The notes: generated from the sequence alone by a model not told the origin. DNA of 10,689 nt from an uncultured Methylococcaceae bacterium (GCA_913009515.1 CAJVYO010000032.1:1-10689); one strand, 5' to 3'; positions 1-6,539 are shown, counted from the stretch's first letter. Program-made: numbers and translations.

Positions 1-1
1 T

Positions 2-673
2 TCAGCGTGGCAAGCGGCGGCACAGTATAAATCCAAAGCTAAGGATGCTGAGATGCTGCCAGCAAACAGTGCGACCGGCTTTTACAATCAAGGCAATGTA
101 TTGGCACAAGCTGGAAAATTAGAACCGGCTTTAAAAGCCTATGAAGAAGCGTTAAAACGTGATCCCAATTTTGCAGATGCTAGCTATAATCAGGATATTG
201 TTAAAAAAGCCCTAGAAAAACAGCAGCAGAAAAAACAGGAAGAACAGCAACAGCAAGATAATAAAGATAACAAGGATGAGAAGTCTGAAAAAGATGATAA
301 ATCATCGCAGCAGCAAGGAGATGATGAGAAACAGGATAAAGATTCCGATAATCAGCAAGGTGATAAGGCAGATAATCAGGAGCAGCAGTCAGAACAAGAG
401 TCTGAATCGCCTGAGGATGCGAGTAAAGCGGATGATAAAGAGTCTGAACAGCAGCAAGCTGAAAAATCAGACGATACTGAGAAAAATGATGCGGAAGCAG
501 CAAAGCAAGCACAAGCCGCAAGTGAACAACAAACTGAAGATGATGAGCAACAACAAGCGAATCAGCAATGGCTTAATCGGATTGCGGATGATCCGTCAGG
601 CTTATTAAAGCGTAAATTTTTATATCAATATAGTCGTCAACCTCAACAACAAAATAGTAAACAACAATGGTAG
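2..673 (+). CDS. C-terminal part of a Bat-type VWA/TPR protein (5' end outside window)
   Basis: The reading frame is open from base 2, so the ATG at 53 is probably internal and the gene begins upstream. The visible 223 residues start with a WQAAAQYK stretch. A tetratricopeptide repeat follows (about residues 28-60: GNVLAQAGKLEPALKAYEEA then DPNFADASYN). Next comes a long low-complexity linker rich in Q, E, D, K, S and N (about residues 70-185). The end is a conserved-looking tail, WLNRIADDPSGLLKRKFLYQY. A TPR, a polar linker and a tail of the 'DDPSGLLKRKF' type are characteristic of the BatB/BatC-like membrane proteins of the Bat operon (von Willebrand A domain plus TPR). These are associated with MoxR-type ATPases and stress tolerance, though their biochemical role is poorly defined. 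The VWA domain and membrane helices would lie upstream, so family assignment rests on the C-terminal part only. The stop overlaps the next gene by 7 bases. Confidence 0.75.
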   Translation, partial: SAWQAAAQYKSKAKDAEMLPANSATGFYNQGNVLAQAGKLEPALKAYEEALKRDPNFADASYNQDIVKKALEKQQQKKQEEQQQQDNKDNKDEKSEKDDKSSQQQGDDEKQDKDSDNQQGDKADNQEQQSEQESESPEDASKADDKESEQQQAEKSDDTEKNDAEAAKQAQAASEQQTEDDEQQQANQQWLNRIADDPSGLLKRKFLYQYSRQPQQQNSKQQW

Positions 674-1536
674 AACACGTTAAAAACATCGCATTTATTG
701 GTTTAGGTGCAATGGGTGAAGGCATGGCAGTTAATTTAGCGAAAGCGGGTTATTTACAGACGGTATGGAATAGAACCGCAAGTAAGTCACAGCGATTAAG
801 TGACGAGCTAAGTATTAATGTCGCTGACTCAGTGCAGAGCTTAGCGGCAAACAGTGATGTGATTTTTATGTGTGTGTCACGCGATGAGGATGTATTGGAG
901 TTGATAGACGCTATAGCAGCAGAAATTAAACCCAATAGCGTGGTCATTGATAGCTCGACCATTAGCCGACAAACAGCCCAGCAGGCGGCAGCTATATTAG
1001 CGTCTAAACAGGCTTATTTTTTAGATGCTCCGGTTTCTGGCGGGGTAGAAGGAGCGAGAAAAGGCAGTTTAGCGATGATGGTCGGTGGCGATGAAATAGT
1101 TGTTGATACCTTACGACCTATATTGGCAAGTGTGGCGACTAAAGTGATGTATATGGGGACATCAGGAGCAGGGCAAGCGACTAAAGCGGTGAATCAAATT
1201 ATGGCAGCGGGCATTAATCAAGCGGTGACGCAGGCGTTAGCCTTTGCCAATGCAGAGAATTTACCCTTAGAAAAAGTGATTGAAGTGGTGTCAGGTGGAG
1301 CAGCAGGGAATTGGTTTTTGAGTCATCGAGGCTTGTCTATGATTAGCGGTGAGTATCAAACAGGTTTTAAAGTGGCTCTGCACCAAAAAGATTTAGCTAT
1401 TTGTCAGGCGATGGCGGTAGAAAAGCAACTGGATTTAAGTGTGATTGAGCAAACGCGAATAGAATACGAGCAATTGATTAAACAAGGTTTTGGCGCGGAG
1501 GATATTTCTGCTTTATACCGTATTAAAATAAAATAA
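667..1536 (+). CDS. NAD(P)-dependent beta-hydroxyacid dehydrogenase (3-hydroxyisobutyrate dehydrogenase family)
   Basis: This complete 289-residue protein has the usual length for the family. The N-terminal Rossmann motif is GLGAMGEGMA (residues 12-21). The substrate-loop signature DAPVSGG is at 120-126. The catalytic segment GQATKAVNQ supplies Lys173 and Asn176, and HQKDL near the end supplies Lys241. All signature positions of the HIBADH superfamily are therefore present. Known members oxidise or reduce small 3-hydroxyacids such as 3-hydroxyisobutyrate, tartronate semialdehyde, glyoxylate or succinic semialdehyde. The substrate cannot be told from these motifs. The ATG lies inside the end of the upstream Bat-type gene (7-base overlap), which suggests translational coupling. 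A functional link with the Bat protein is not obvious. The cytoplasm is the expected location. Confidence 0.9.
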   Translation: MVEHVKNIAFIGLGAMGEGMAVNLAKAGYLQTVWNRTASKSQRLSDELSINVADSVQSLAANSDVIFMCVSRDEDVLELIDAIAAEIKPNSVVIDSSTISRQTAQQAAAILASKQAYFLDAPVSGGVEGARKGSLAMMVGGDEIVVDTLRPILASVATKVMYMGTSGAGQATKAVNQIMAAGINQAVTQALAFANAENLPLEKVIEVVSGGAAGNWFLSHRGLSMISGEYQTGFKVALHQKDLAICQAMAVEKQLDLSVIEQTRIEYEQLIKQGFGAEDISALYRIKIK

Positions 1537-1541
1537 CCCTT
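1530..1541 (+). repeat. 12-bp direct repeat, left copy
   Basis: AAAATAACCCTT occurs here and again at 1734-1745. The left copy includes the stop codon of the dehydrogenase gene. The right copy abuts the G-rich ribosome-binding region of the outer-membrane protein gene. The two copies bracket a 192-base segment (1542-1733) that has its own nested inverted repeats. Confidence 0.7.
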
Positions 1542-1613
1542 ATAAAAAAGCGTTGTTTTTTTACAACAGAGATTATCTTTCCGATAGTTACATTAACTAT
1601 GTTATGCTAAGTA

Positions 1614-1642
1614 TTGATAAATAAGGAAAGTTTTATTTTATA
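1614..1642 (+). promoter_or_regulatory. Possible sigma70 promoter for the outer-membrane protein gene
   Basis: TTGATA (1614-1619) is followed after 17 bases by TTTATA (1637-1642). It lies about 110 bases upstream of the ATG at 1756 and overlaps the central AT hairpin. The AT-rich surroundings make chance matches likely, so this is a weak call. Confidence 0.25.
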
Positions 1643-1656
1643 AAAATATAAACTTT
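1627..1656. repeat. AT-rich hairpin with 3-base loop in the intergenic segment
   Basis: AAAGTTT (1627-1633) pairs with AAACTTT (1650-1656), and TATTTT (1634-1639) pairs with AAAATA (1643-1648). This leaves the loop ATA and one bulged T (1649). The stem therefore has 13 base pairs, nearly all A:T. It sits close to the centre of the repeat-bounded segment 1542-1733. It could be a cruciform, part of a 5' untranslated leader, or a weak regulatory stem. Without a GC-rich stem it is not a convincing terminator. Confidence 0.4.
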
Positions 1657-1733
1657 ACTTGTAAGTGACGAAATTTACTGGTAACATCATGACCGTGATT
1701 AAATCTTGTTGTAAAAAAGATACATAATAATAA

Positions 1734-1745
1734 AAAATAACCCTT
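1734..1745 (+). repeat. 12-bp direct repeat, right copy
   Basis: This is the second copy of AAAATAACCCTT, identical to 1530-1541. It runs directly into a run of seven G (1746-1752) before the outer-membrane protein start codon. Confidence 0.7.
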
Positions 1746-1753
1746 GGGGGGGA
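1746..1753 (+). promoter_or_regulatory. G-tract ribosome-binding site deciding the start at 1756
   Basis: Seven consecutive G followed by A stand just upstream of the ATG at 1756. G-runs can pair with the CCUCC anti-Shine-Dalgarno sequence using G:U pairs. This is the only purine-rich site near the gene. A TTG at 1744 is in frame but would place this site inside the coding sequence and add four non-signal residues (MGGT) before the signal peptide. ATG 1756 is therefore preferred. Confidence 0.5.
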
Positions 1754-1755
1754 CT

Positions 1756-2547
1756 ATGATTCAAAAAACTAAATTAGCACTCGGTATTGCAGCCACATTA
1801 GGCGTAGCGGTATTAACAGCAACACCAGCCAGTGCGGATGAATTATCTAATTTAAAAGCACGGATTGCAAAATTAGAAAATGTAGCAGCTTCTAAAGCAG
1901 CAGTACGTGATAACGGTAATATGGTCTTCTTCCGAACGGGTTATGCGGGTAATGATATGGCTCGTAATGAATATTTAATTAATATTCGTGGGCTTAATGG
2001 TAATCAACCTGCTAGTAAGGATGGCTGGTATTTTGGAGCGGGTTTTGATTTTAGACTCAGTGAAGATGCGTTTGGTTTTCATGATGGGACTGAAATTCTT
2101 GCTGAACTCATGTTTGAATATAAAGAATTTGATAGATTAAATTCAGCAGCTAATCCATTAGGAACTGTTGTTGCATCAGCTACTGATGGAGCACCAGCAG
2201 GTGTAACTGCTGATGGTATCGTTACTCATGCTGATTTTACAACTGGCTCAGTCAGTGTTACGCAATTTACCTTAACGGCTTCACCAAAAATTAAATTTAT
2301 GAAAGGCAGTAAATTTAGACCTTGGGTTGCTCCAGTGGGTTTTGCTTTACATGTTATCAGTCCACCATCTGAAGGGGTAACGGTATTAGAGCCATCTATG
2401 CACTTTGCTATTGGTGCTGATTATAACTTATGGAAAAATATTTATGTTGGGGCAGATTTTCGTTATAACTTAACATTTGGTAAAACTTTAGATGGGACTG
2501 ATGTTGATGGTTTAACAACGGGTGCTTATTTGGGTATAGGCTTCTAA
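1756..2547 (+). CDS. Outer-membrane beta-barrel protein with signal peptide
   Basis: The product of 263 residues begins with a clear Sec signal peptide: positive MIQKTK, a hydrophobic core to about residue 22, and cleavage predicted after ATPASA (Ala27). The mature protein opens with a short heptad-like segment (ELSNLKARIAKLE), which may be a brief coiled coil. Alternating hydrophobic and polar stretches typical of transmembrane beta strands follow, for example WYFGAGFDFRL, FHDGTEILAELMFEY and NIYVGADFRYNLTFG. The last residue is Phe, as in GAYLGIGF, which fits the C-terminal signal recognised by the BAM complex. About residues 132-165 form a loop rich in A, T, G and D that looks like a surface loop. 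I cannot assign it to a named porin family; substrate and role are unknown. It stands alone, with its own likely promoter region and a strong terminator. Confidence 0.8.
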   Translation: MIQKTKLALGIAATLGVAVLTATPASADELSNLKARIAKLENVAASKAAVRDNGNMVFFRTGYAGNDMARNEYLINIRGLNGNQPASKDGWYFGAGFDFRLSEDAFGFHDGTEILAELMFEYKEFDRLNSAANPLGTVVASATDGAPAGVTADGIVTHADFTTGSVSVTQFTLTASPKIKFMKGSKFRPWVAPVGFALHVISPPSEGVTVLEPSMHFAIGADYNLWKNIYVGADFRYNLTFGKTLDGTDVDGLTTGAYLGIGF

Positions 2548-2572
2548 ATTTAGTTGTTAAAAATAGTTATAT

Positions 2573-2604
2573 AAAAAAGGGAAGCTTTAGCTTCCCTTTT
2601 TTTT
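2573..2604. terminator. Bidirectional intrinsic terminator between the convergent genes
   Basis: GGGAAGCT (2579-2586) and AGCTTCCC (2589-2596) form a perfect stem, extended by six A (2573-2578) facing T (2597-2602). The plus-strand read-out has a run of eight T (2597-2604). The minus-strand read-out has six T from the A-run. It therefore fits termination of the outer-membrane protein gene (stop at 2547) and of the rnf operon (rnfE stop at 2642) with one structure. Confidence 0.9.
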
Positions 2605-2641
2605 GGTTTCTTTGTCCCAGCTTAGACGGGAAGCCAGAAAG

Positions 2642-3307
2642 TTATGTTTTCACAGCACAATGCGAAGCGGATTCCATCGCAATTAATTTACCTATTTTGC
2701 GTTGTTGAACATAGTTAATTAATAATAGCCATGAGCCTAAAACAATAAACCCACCGGGCGGTAAAATCATTACCACCCACGGTTCAAATTGGGTGCTAAA
2801 AATTTGATAGCCGAGTAATTGTCCTGCACCGAGTAATTCACGCACCCCGCCCAGCATCACTAAAGCAAGGGTAAAACCTAAACCCATGCCCAAAGCACTG
2901 ACAATTGATTTCATCACGGTATTTTTAGACGCATAGGCTTCTGCACGTCCTAAAATTAAGCAATTCACCACAATTAATTGAATAAATGCACCGAGTTTAT
3001 TATATAAATCAAGGCTAATCGCTTGAATCGTATAATCGACCAAGGTTACAAAGGTAGCGATAATGATAATATAAGTGGTAATACGCACTTGTTTAGGAAT
3101 AAAGTGACGCAGAGCTGATACTAGGGCATTAGAACAGACCAAAACAAAAATACTGGCAATGCCCATTGCTAAGGAGTTTAATACTGAATTAGTGACCGCC
3201 AGCACCGGACACAAGCCTAACATCATCACGAAGACCGGATTTTCTTTCCATAAGCCTGCGGTAAATACATCGAAGCTAATGGGGGTAGATTGTTTAGTCG
3301 GTGTCAT
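2642..3307 (-). CDS. rnfE: Rnf electron transport complex subunit E
   Basis: This 221-residue polytopic membrane protein has about six hydrophobic segments and is one of the two homologous core membrane subunits of the Rnf (Rsx) complex. In the family, RnfA and RnfE together hold a membrane-embedded [2Fe-2S] cluster. The expected cysteines are visible in LGLCPVLAVT (Cys33) and VNCLILGRAEA (Cys116). The segment GLWKENPVFVMMLGLCPVLA and the C-terminal LPPGGFIVLGSWLLL are typical of RnfE. The cytoplasmic N-terminus before the first helix and the length above 200 residues separate it from RnfA (about 190). The ATG lies within the end of rnfG (14-base overlap), preceded by AAGG at a suitable distance. 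It is the last gene of the operon; no nth (endonuclease III) gene follows, unlike E. coli. Confidence 0.93.
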   Translation of the reverse strand: MTPTKQSTPISFDVFTAGLWKENPVFVMMLGLCPVLAVTNSVLNSLAMGIASIFVLVCSNALVSALRHFIPKQVRITTYIIIIATFVTLVDYTIQAISLDLYNKLGAFIQLIVVNCLILGRAEAYASKNTVMKSIVSALGMGLGFTLALVMLGGVRELLGAGQLLGYQIFSTQFEPWVVMILPPGGFIVLGSWLLLINYVQQRKIGKLIAMESASHCAVKT

Positions 3308-3986
3308 TTGCTGTACCTTGTTGTAAACGGGTTAAGTTTTGCATAACAATGGGATGCAAGCGTTGTCCACTTTGATTTAACATCCGCCCTATTGCATTAG
3401 AGGTAATGGTTGAGCCTGAAATCGCATCAATTTGCCACGGGTGCTGTTTACTGCCGTGGCGTGTGGTGTTAATGGCATTTAATAATTGAGTTTGTTCGCT
3501 ATTAACTTTGGCTTCTAAACAATTAAAATTAGCGAGAAAGGCTTTATCGGTAGTGATTTTAGTGCCAAATCCCGGTGTTTCAGTGCTTTTTAAAACATCA
3601 AAGCCGGTAATACAGCCTGTGTTAGGTTGGTAGCTATAGAGAATTTTCACGGTATCTTGATAACCCTGTGCTGCGGCGTTAAGTGCGACACCGACGAATT
3701 GTTTATTTTTATCATAGCCTGCATAGATTAAATCGCCTTCGGTTTTATCATCGGCTAAAACTAAGTTTTTATTTTTAACCACAAAGGTTAAACGGCTAAC
3801 TGCTTGAGGGAGTACCTTAAAAATGGCACGTTCAGTGGCAAGACGTTGATTTTCAGCAATAATCGGTTTGGTATATTCATAAATAGACACCACTAATAAG
3901 CCTGAAATCATGGCGACTAACGCTAAGGTGCTAATAAGTTTAGTGCTTGAAGGAAGTTCAGGGACTGAATTTTCAGGCGTACTCAT
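3294..3986 (-). CDS. rnfG: Rnf electron transport complex subunit G (covalent FMN subunit)
   Basis: The protein has 230 residues, with one N-terminal membrane helix (about residues 16-36) and a periplasmic FMN-binding domain. The segment STETPGFGTKI (134-144) is the conserved family stretch. The flavinylation motif reads D-A-I-S-G-S-T (187-193), so FMN is expected on Thr193, attached by an ApbE-type flavin transferase. The residue before the acceptor Thr is Ser rather than the commoner Ala, an allowed variation. RnfG relays electrons on the outer face of the complex. Its ATG overlaps the rnfD stop as ATGA (3983-3986), and its 3' end overlaps rnfE. No ApbE gene is in the window. Confidence 0.93.
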   Translation of the reverse strand: MSTPENSVPELPSSTKLISTLALVAMISGLLVVSIYEYTKPIIAENQRLATERAIFKVLPQAVSRLTFVVKNKNLVLADDKTEGDLIYAGYDKNKQFVGVALNAAAQGYQDTVKILYSYQPNTGCITGFDVLKSTETPGFGTKITTDKAFLANFNCLEAKVNSEQTQLLNAINTTRHGSKQHPWQIDAISGSTITSNAIGRMLNQSGQRLHPIVMQNLTRLQQGTANDTD

Positions 3987-5032
3987 GATTTAGTTTTCCG
4001 TGCGCCATAAATACGCGGTTGGGTGTAGCTTTCAATGAGAGGGGTGGCGGCATTAGCGAATAAAATGGCATACATCACTGCTTCGGTTAAACCACCAAAT
4101 AAACGAATAATCACCGTTAGAAAACCAATTAAACACCCAAAGATAAAAATACCTAACGGCGTAACCGGGGAGGCGACCATATCACTTGCCATAAATACGG
4201 CGGCGAACATTAAACCGCCTGAAAACAGCATAAAAGCAGGGGAGGGATAATGACTACTATCGATTAAATAAAAGACTTCAGAGGTAAGTAGCGTACCAAT
4301 AATCACTGCAACAGGGATACGCCAATCGAGCATTTTTTTGAAGATTAAATAACTGCCGCAGATTAGGATTAATAAACTCGAGGTTTCACCAGTTGAACCG
4401 GCTACTAAGCCTAAAAATAAATCACTGCTATCGGTAAAAATACCCTGAAATTTCATTAAGGCTAATGGCGTTGCACCGGTAAAACCATCAATACTCACTT
4501 GTGTTGACCATTCAGCGGTTGCCGCGGGTTTCATAAATGGCACAGCTAAAGTTGAGGGAATAAATTCAATAAAACGATTGCTTGCCAGTGCAGGTGTCCA
4601 AGTGGTGATAGAGACAGGAAATGCGGCTTGGATAAATGCTCGTCCCACTAAGGCGGGATTAAAGGGGTTAAAGCCTAATCCGCCAAATAAGGTTTTACCC
4701 ATTGCAATCGCGGTAAAACCAGCAACCGCAGCCATCCATAGCGGAAATCCGGGTGGTAATGTCATAGCGAGTAATAGTCCTGTAATCACCGCACTAAAAT
4801 CAGTGAGCGTGGATTTTTTATCTGCCAGTTTATTAAACAGAGCTTCGGTTGCTAAACAACTGAGGATAGTGGCTAGCATCAATACCAAGGCACTAATGCC
4901 AAATTGGTAAATACTGTAGGCGGCAAGGGGTAATAACGCGTACACCACATTGCGCATGATTTGGGAAACCGTTGGGGCTTTGCGAATATAGGGTGAAGTG
5001 CGAATATCAATTTTCACGGGAGTTTTAGCCAT
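3983..5032 (-). CDS. rnfD: Rnf electron transport complex subunit D (membrane FMN subunit)
   Basis: This is a polytopic membrane protein of the RnfD/NqrB family. Seen motifs are the signature GGLGFNPFNPALVGRAF and the flavinylation site D-G-F-T-G-A-T, with the acceptor Thr at residue 188 counted from the ATG used here. The family carries covalent FMN on this Thr and forms part of the ion-translocating path. The start chosen is ATG at 5032, giving 349 residues. It lies inside the end of rnfC (8-base overlap, ATGGCTAA) and has AAAGG ten bases upstream. A GTG at 5050 is also in frame but lacks a ribosome-binding site and would lengthen the overlap to 26 bases. The protein ends in an ATGA overlap with rnfG, so the operon is translationally coupled. 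Confidence 0.93.
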   Translation of the reverse strand: MAKTPVKIDIRTSPYIRKAPTVSQIMRNVVYALLPLAAYSIYQFGISALVLMLATILSCLATEALFNKLADKKSTLTDFSAVITGLLLAMTLPPGFPLWMAAVAGFTAIAMGKTLFGGLGFNPFNPALVGRAFIQAAFPVSITTWTPALASNRFIEFIPSTLAVPFMKPAATAEWSTQVSIDGFTGATPLALMKFQGIFTDSSDLFLGLVAGSTGETSSLLILICGSYLIFKKMLDWRIPVAVIIGTLLTSEVFYLIDSSHYPSPAFMLFSGGLMFAAVFMASDMVASPVTPLGIFIFGCLIGFLTVIIRLFGGLTEAVMYAILFANAATPLIESYTQPRIYGARKTKS

Positions 5033-6371
5033 TTTGTAAATGCCTTTCACGATTTAAAGTTTTTGCAATTCTAAAATATTGCACTAAGGGAATATTAGAC
5101 GGACAGACATAGCTGCACGCCCCACATTCAAAGCAATCATTGAGATGATAATCCGTTTCCATGACATCATATTGTCTTTTTGCGGCAAGTTGTCCCATTT
5201 CAGAGGGGTTTAAGTGAATCGGGCAGGCTTGCAAACATTGGGTACATTTTATACAGGGTAAAATATCATCCCGTTTAGTCGCACGACTATCTAAGACTAA
5301 AATAGCCCCGGTGCCTTTTACAATAGGGACGTCTAAACTATGGGCTGCAATGCCCATCATCGGGCCACCTAAAATCACTTCCGCTTCTTCTCCGGTAAAA
5401 CCCGCATAATCAAGAATATACTGTAAGGGCGTGCCAATCGGGGCTAAATAATTGCCGGCTTTTTCTAAATCATCGCCAGTGATGGTAATAATGCGTTCGA
5501 TTAAACCTTGTCCTTTGGGTAATAATTCACCAATTTGTGCGAGGGTGGCAACATTAAAAATAGCAAGTCCCATTTCCGAGGGCAAGGCTCTTGACGGAAT
5601 TTCAATATCTAAGAGGGCAGTGGCGAGCATTTTCTCAGCACCCTGTGGATATTTAGTATCAATGGCTTCAATAGTAATCGATTGGTCGGCAGGTAAATAA
5701 GCTTTAATCGCTTCTAAAACATCCCGTTTATTATTTTCAATGCCAATAATCGCTTTCGGAGCATCAACGCATTTCATCGCAATGCGTAACCCTAATAATA
5801 ACACTTCAATCTTTTCTAACATCACACGGTGGTCGGTGGTTAAAAAAGGTTCACATTCACAACCATTCACTAAAACAGTATGAATACTACAGCCTTCAGG
5901 AATGCTCATTTTAACGTGGGTAGGAAAGCTGGCACCGCCTAAGCCGACCATGCCGATATTTTGCACTGCCTTAATTAAGTCTTGCCGTGACATCTGCAAA
6001 TAGTCTTGTTGAATCCCGGAATTAACAATAATTTGCCCTGAATCCAAGGAGGTTTTAATCGCAATAGCAGGGGCTTTGCCGCCTTTTGCAACCGGCAATT
6101 TATCAATGGTAATCACTGTGCCGGTGACAGGGGCATGAATAGGCACGGACATAAAGCCATCTGCGGCGGCAATCATTTCTCCACGGGTAACGTGTTGGCC
6201 TTTATAGACAATGGCTTTTGCGGGTTTACCAATACTTTGTGCTAATGGCACAATTATTTCAGGGGCAAATGGCAAGCGGCGAGTGGCTTTGGTATTAGTT
6301 TCAGTTTTATATTCCTCGGGGTGAATACCATGAGAAAAGGTTTTTTTACCAAAGAATTTAAGTAGATTCAT
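5025..6371 (-). CDS. rnfC: Rnf electron transport complex subunit C (NADH/FMN/Fe-S subunit)
   Basis: This 448-residue soluble subunit carries the NADH-reactive FMN and two [4Fe-4S] clusters. Visible features are an N-terminal barrel-sandwich region (residues 30-110), the flavin/nucleotide-binding segment GLGGASFP (143-150), VNGCECEP (168-175), KYPQGAE (240-246) and a ferredoxin-like tail. The tail has cysteines 373, 376, 379 and 383, and then 413, 416, 419 and 423, each set ending in CP. The length matches compact RnfC proteins; the long C-terminal repeat extension of E. coli RsxC is absent. It is the first gene of the operon here. No clear Shine-Dalgarno sequence precedes its ATG. The genes expected before it in most proteobacteria, rnfA and rnfB, are missing: the next gene upstream runs the other way. 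Confidence 0.95.
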   Translation of the reverse strand: MNLLKFFGKKTFSHGIHPEEYKTETNTKATRRLPFAPEIIVPLAQSIGKPAKAIVYKGQHVTRGEMIAAADGFMSVPIHAPVTGTVITIDKLPVAKGGKAPAIAIKTSLDSGQIIVNSGIQQDYLQMSRQDLIKAVQNIGMVGLGGASFPTHVKMSIPEGCSIHTVLVNGCECEPFLTTDHRVMLEKIEVLLLGLRIAMKCVDAPKAIIGIENNKRDVLEAIKAYLPADQSITIEAIDTKYPQGAEKMLATALLDIEIPSRALPSEMGLAIFNVATLAQIGELLPKGQGLIERIITITGDDLEKAGNYLAPIGTPLQYILDYAGFTGEEAEVILGGPMMGIAAHSLDVPIVKGTGAILVLDSRATKRDDILPCIKCTQCLQACPIHLNPSEMGQLAAKRQYDVMETDYHLNDCFECGACSYVCPSNIPLVQYFRIAKTLNRERHLQNG

Positions 6372-6410
6372 AGAGCAGTAGCACTTTAAAAGGCTAAGGA
6401 GTCGATATTA

Positions 6411-6437
6411 TTACAATAATGCGTTCAGCTATTGTAA
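6411..6437. promoter_or_regulatory. Inverted repeat over the rnfC promoter (candidate operator)
   Basis: TTACAATA (6411-6418) and TATTGTAA (6430-6437) form a perfect 8-base inverted repeat with an 11-base spacer. The right arm covers the proposed rnfC -10 box. A second dyad, ATTATT-AC-AATAAT (6407-6420), overlaps the left arm. Arms on one face of the helix over a -10 box would suit a dimeric regulator, but no known consensus is matched. AT-richness raises the chance of coincidence. Confidence 0.35.
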
Positions 6438-6459
6438 ACAAGCCTGTTCATTGAATCAA
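6431..6459 (-). promoter_or_regulatory. Sigma70-type promoter for the rnf operon
   Basis: On the minus strand TTGATT (6459-6454) and TACAAT (6436-6431) are separated by exactly 17 bases. That is 4/6 and 5/6 agreement with the sigma70 boxes. The -10 box lies about 60 bases before the rnfC ATG. There is no other minus-strand gene between it and rnfC, so it is the best candidate for driving rnfCDGE. Confidence 0.5.
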
Positions 6460-6464
6460 GATTA

Positions 6465-6493
6465 TAGATAGACTGTAGTAGATACGCTATAAT
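6465..6493 (+). promoter_or_regulatory. Sigma70-type promoter for the PAS/PP2C/SiaB-like sensor gene
   Basis: TATAAT (6488-6493) is a perfect -10 box. TAGATA (6465-6470), 17 bases upstream, is a weak -35 (4/6). The predicted transcript would start around 6500 and give a leader of about 40 bases. It is back to back with the rnfC promoter, so the two promoters share about 170 bases of regulatory DNA. Confidence 0.5.
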
Positions 6494-6514
6494 TTAATAA
6501 AATTAAGTCACTGA

Positions 6515-6532
6515 TAAGGCGTTAAAACCTTA
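6515..6532. promoter_or_regulatory. Dyad TAAGG-N8-CCTTA just before the sensor start codon
   Basis: TAAGG (6515-6519) and CCTTA (6528-6532) flank a TTAA-centred middle, giving an 18-base imperfect palindrome that ends 7 bases before the ATG at 6540. As RNA it would sequester the only purine-rich bases (AAGG) in the leader in a 5-bp stem. It could be an operator or a translational control hairpin, or simply chance. Confidence 0.3.
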
Positions 6533-6539
6533 AAAAATT

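Larger units (their letters stand above)
1557..1718. repeat. Inverted repeat pair inside the intergenic segment (arms 1557-1574 and 1702-1718)
   Basis: The left arm TTTTTTACAACAGAGATT matches the reverse complement of 1702-1718 in 17 positions, with one extra G (1569) in the left arm. The core 12 bases match perfectly. Each arm lies exactly 15 bases inside a copy of the 12-bp direct repeat, which makes the layout symmetric. The segment is AT-rich, so part of the match could be chance. The arrangement resembles a small non-autonomous mobile element, but terminal repeats normally abut the target duplication and here they do not. Confidence 0.45.

Noticed and set aside
201..521. Open frame of 106 codons on the minus strand opposite the Bat-type gene
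   Set aside because: It lies opposite the low-complexity linker, where CAG/GAT-type codons avoid stops on the other strand. It has no ribosome-binding site or recognisable family.
1552..1567. GTTGT-TTTTTT-ACAAC hairpin just after the dehydrogenase gene as a terminator
   Set aside because: The stem has only 5 weak pairs, the T-run is in the loop rather than after the stem, and the same bases form part of the longer inverted repeat with 1702-1718.
2605..2640. Second stem (TTTCT/AGAAA and TCCC/GGGA) between the terminator and rnfE
   Set aside because: The pairings are short with uneven internal loops and no T-run; the adjacent perfect stem at 2573-2604 explains termination.
4578..4910. Open frame of 110 codons on the plus strand opposite rnfD
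   Set aside because: It lies wholly inside a confidently identified membrane subunit gene on the other strand, with no initiation signals.
5048..5050. GTG at 5050 as the start of rnfD
   Set aside because: It has no ribosome-binding site and would overlap rnfC by 26 bases; ATG at 5032 has AAAGG upstream and an 8-base overlap.
6451..6459. TTGAATCAA as an FNR-type site
   Set aside because: FNR sites need TTGAT-N4-ATCAA; the half-sites here are separated by a single base, so the spacing is wrong.
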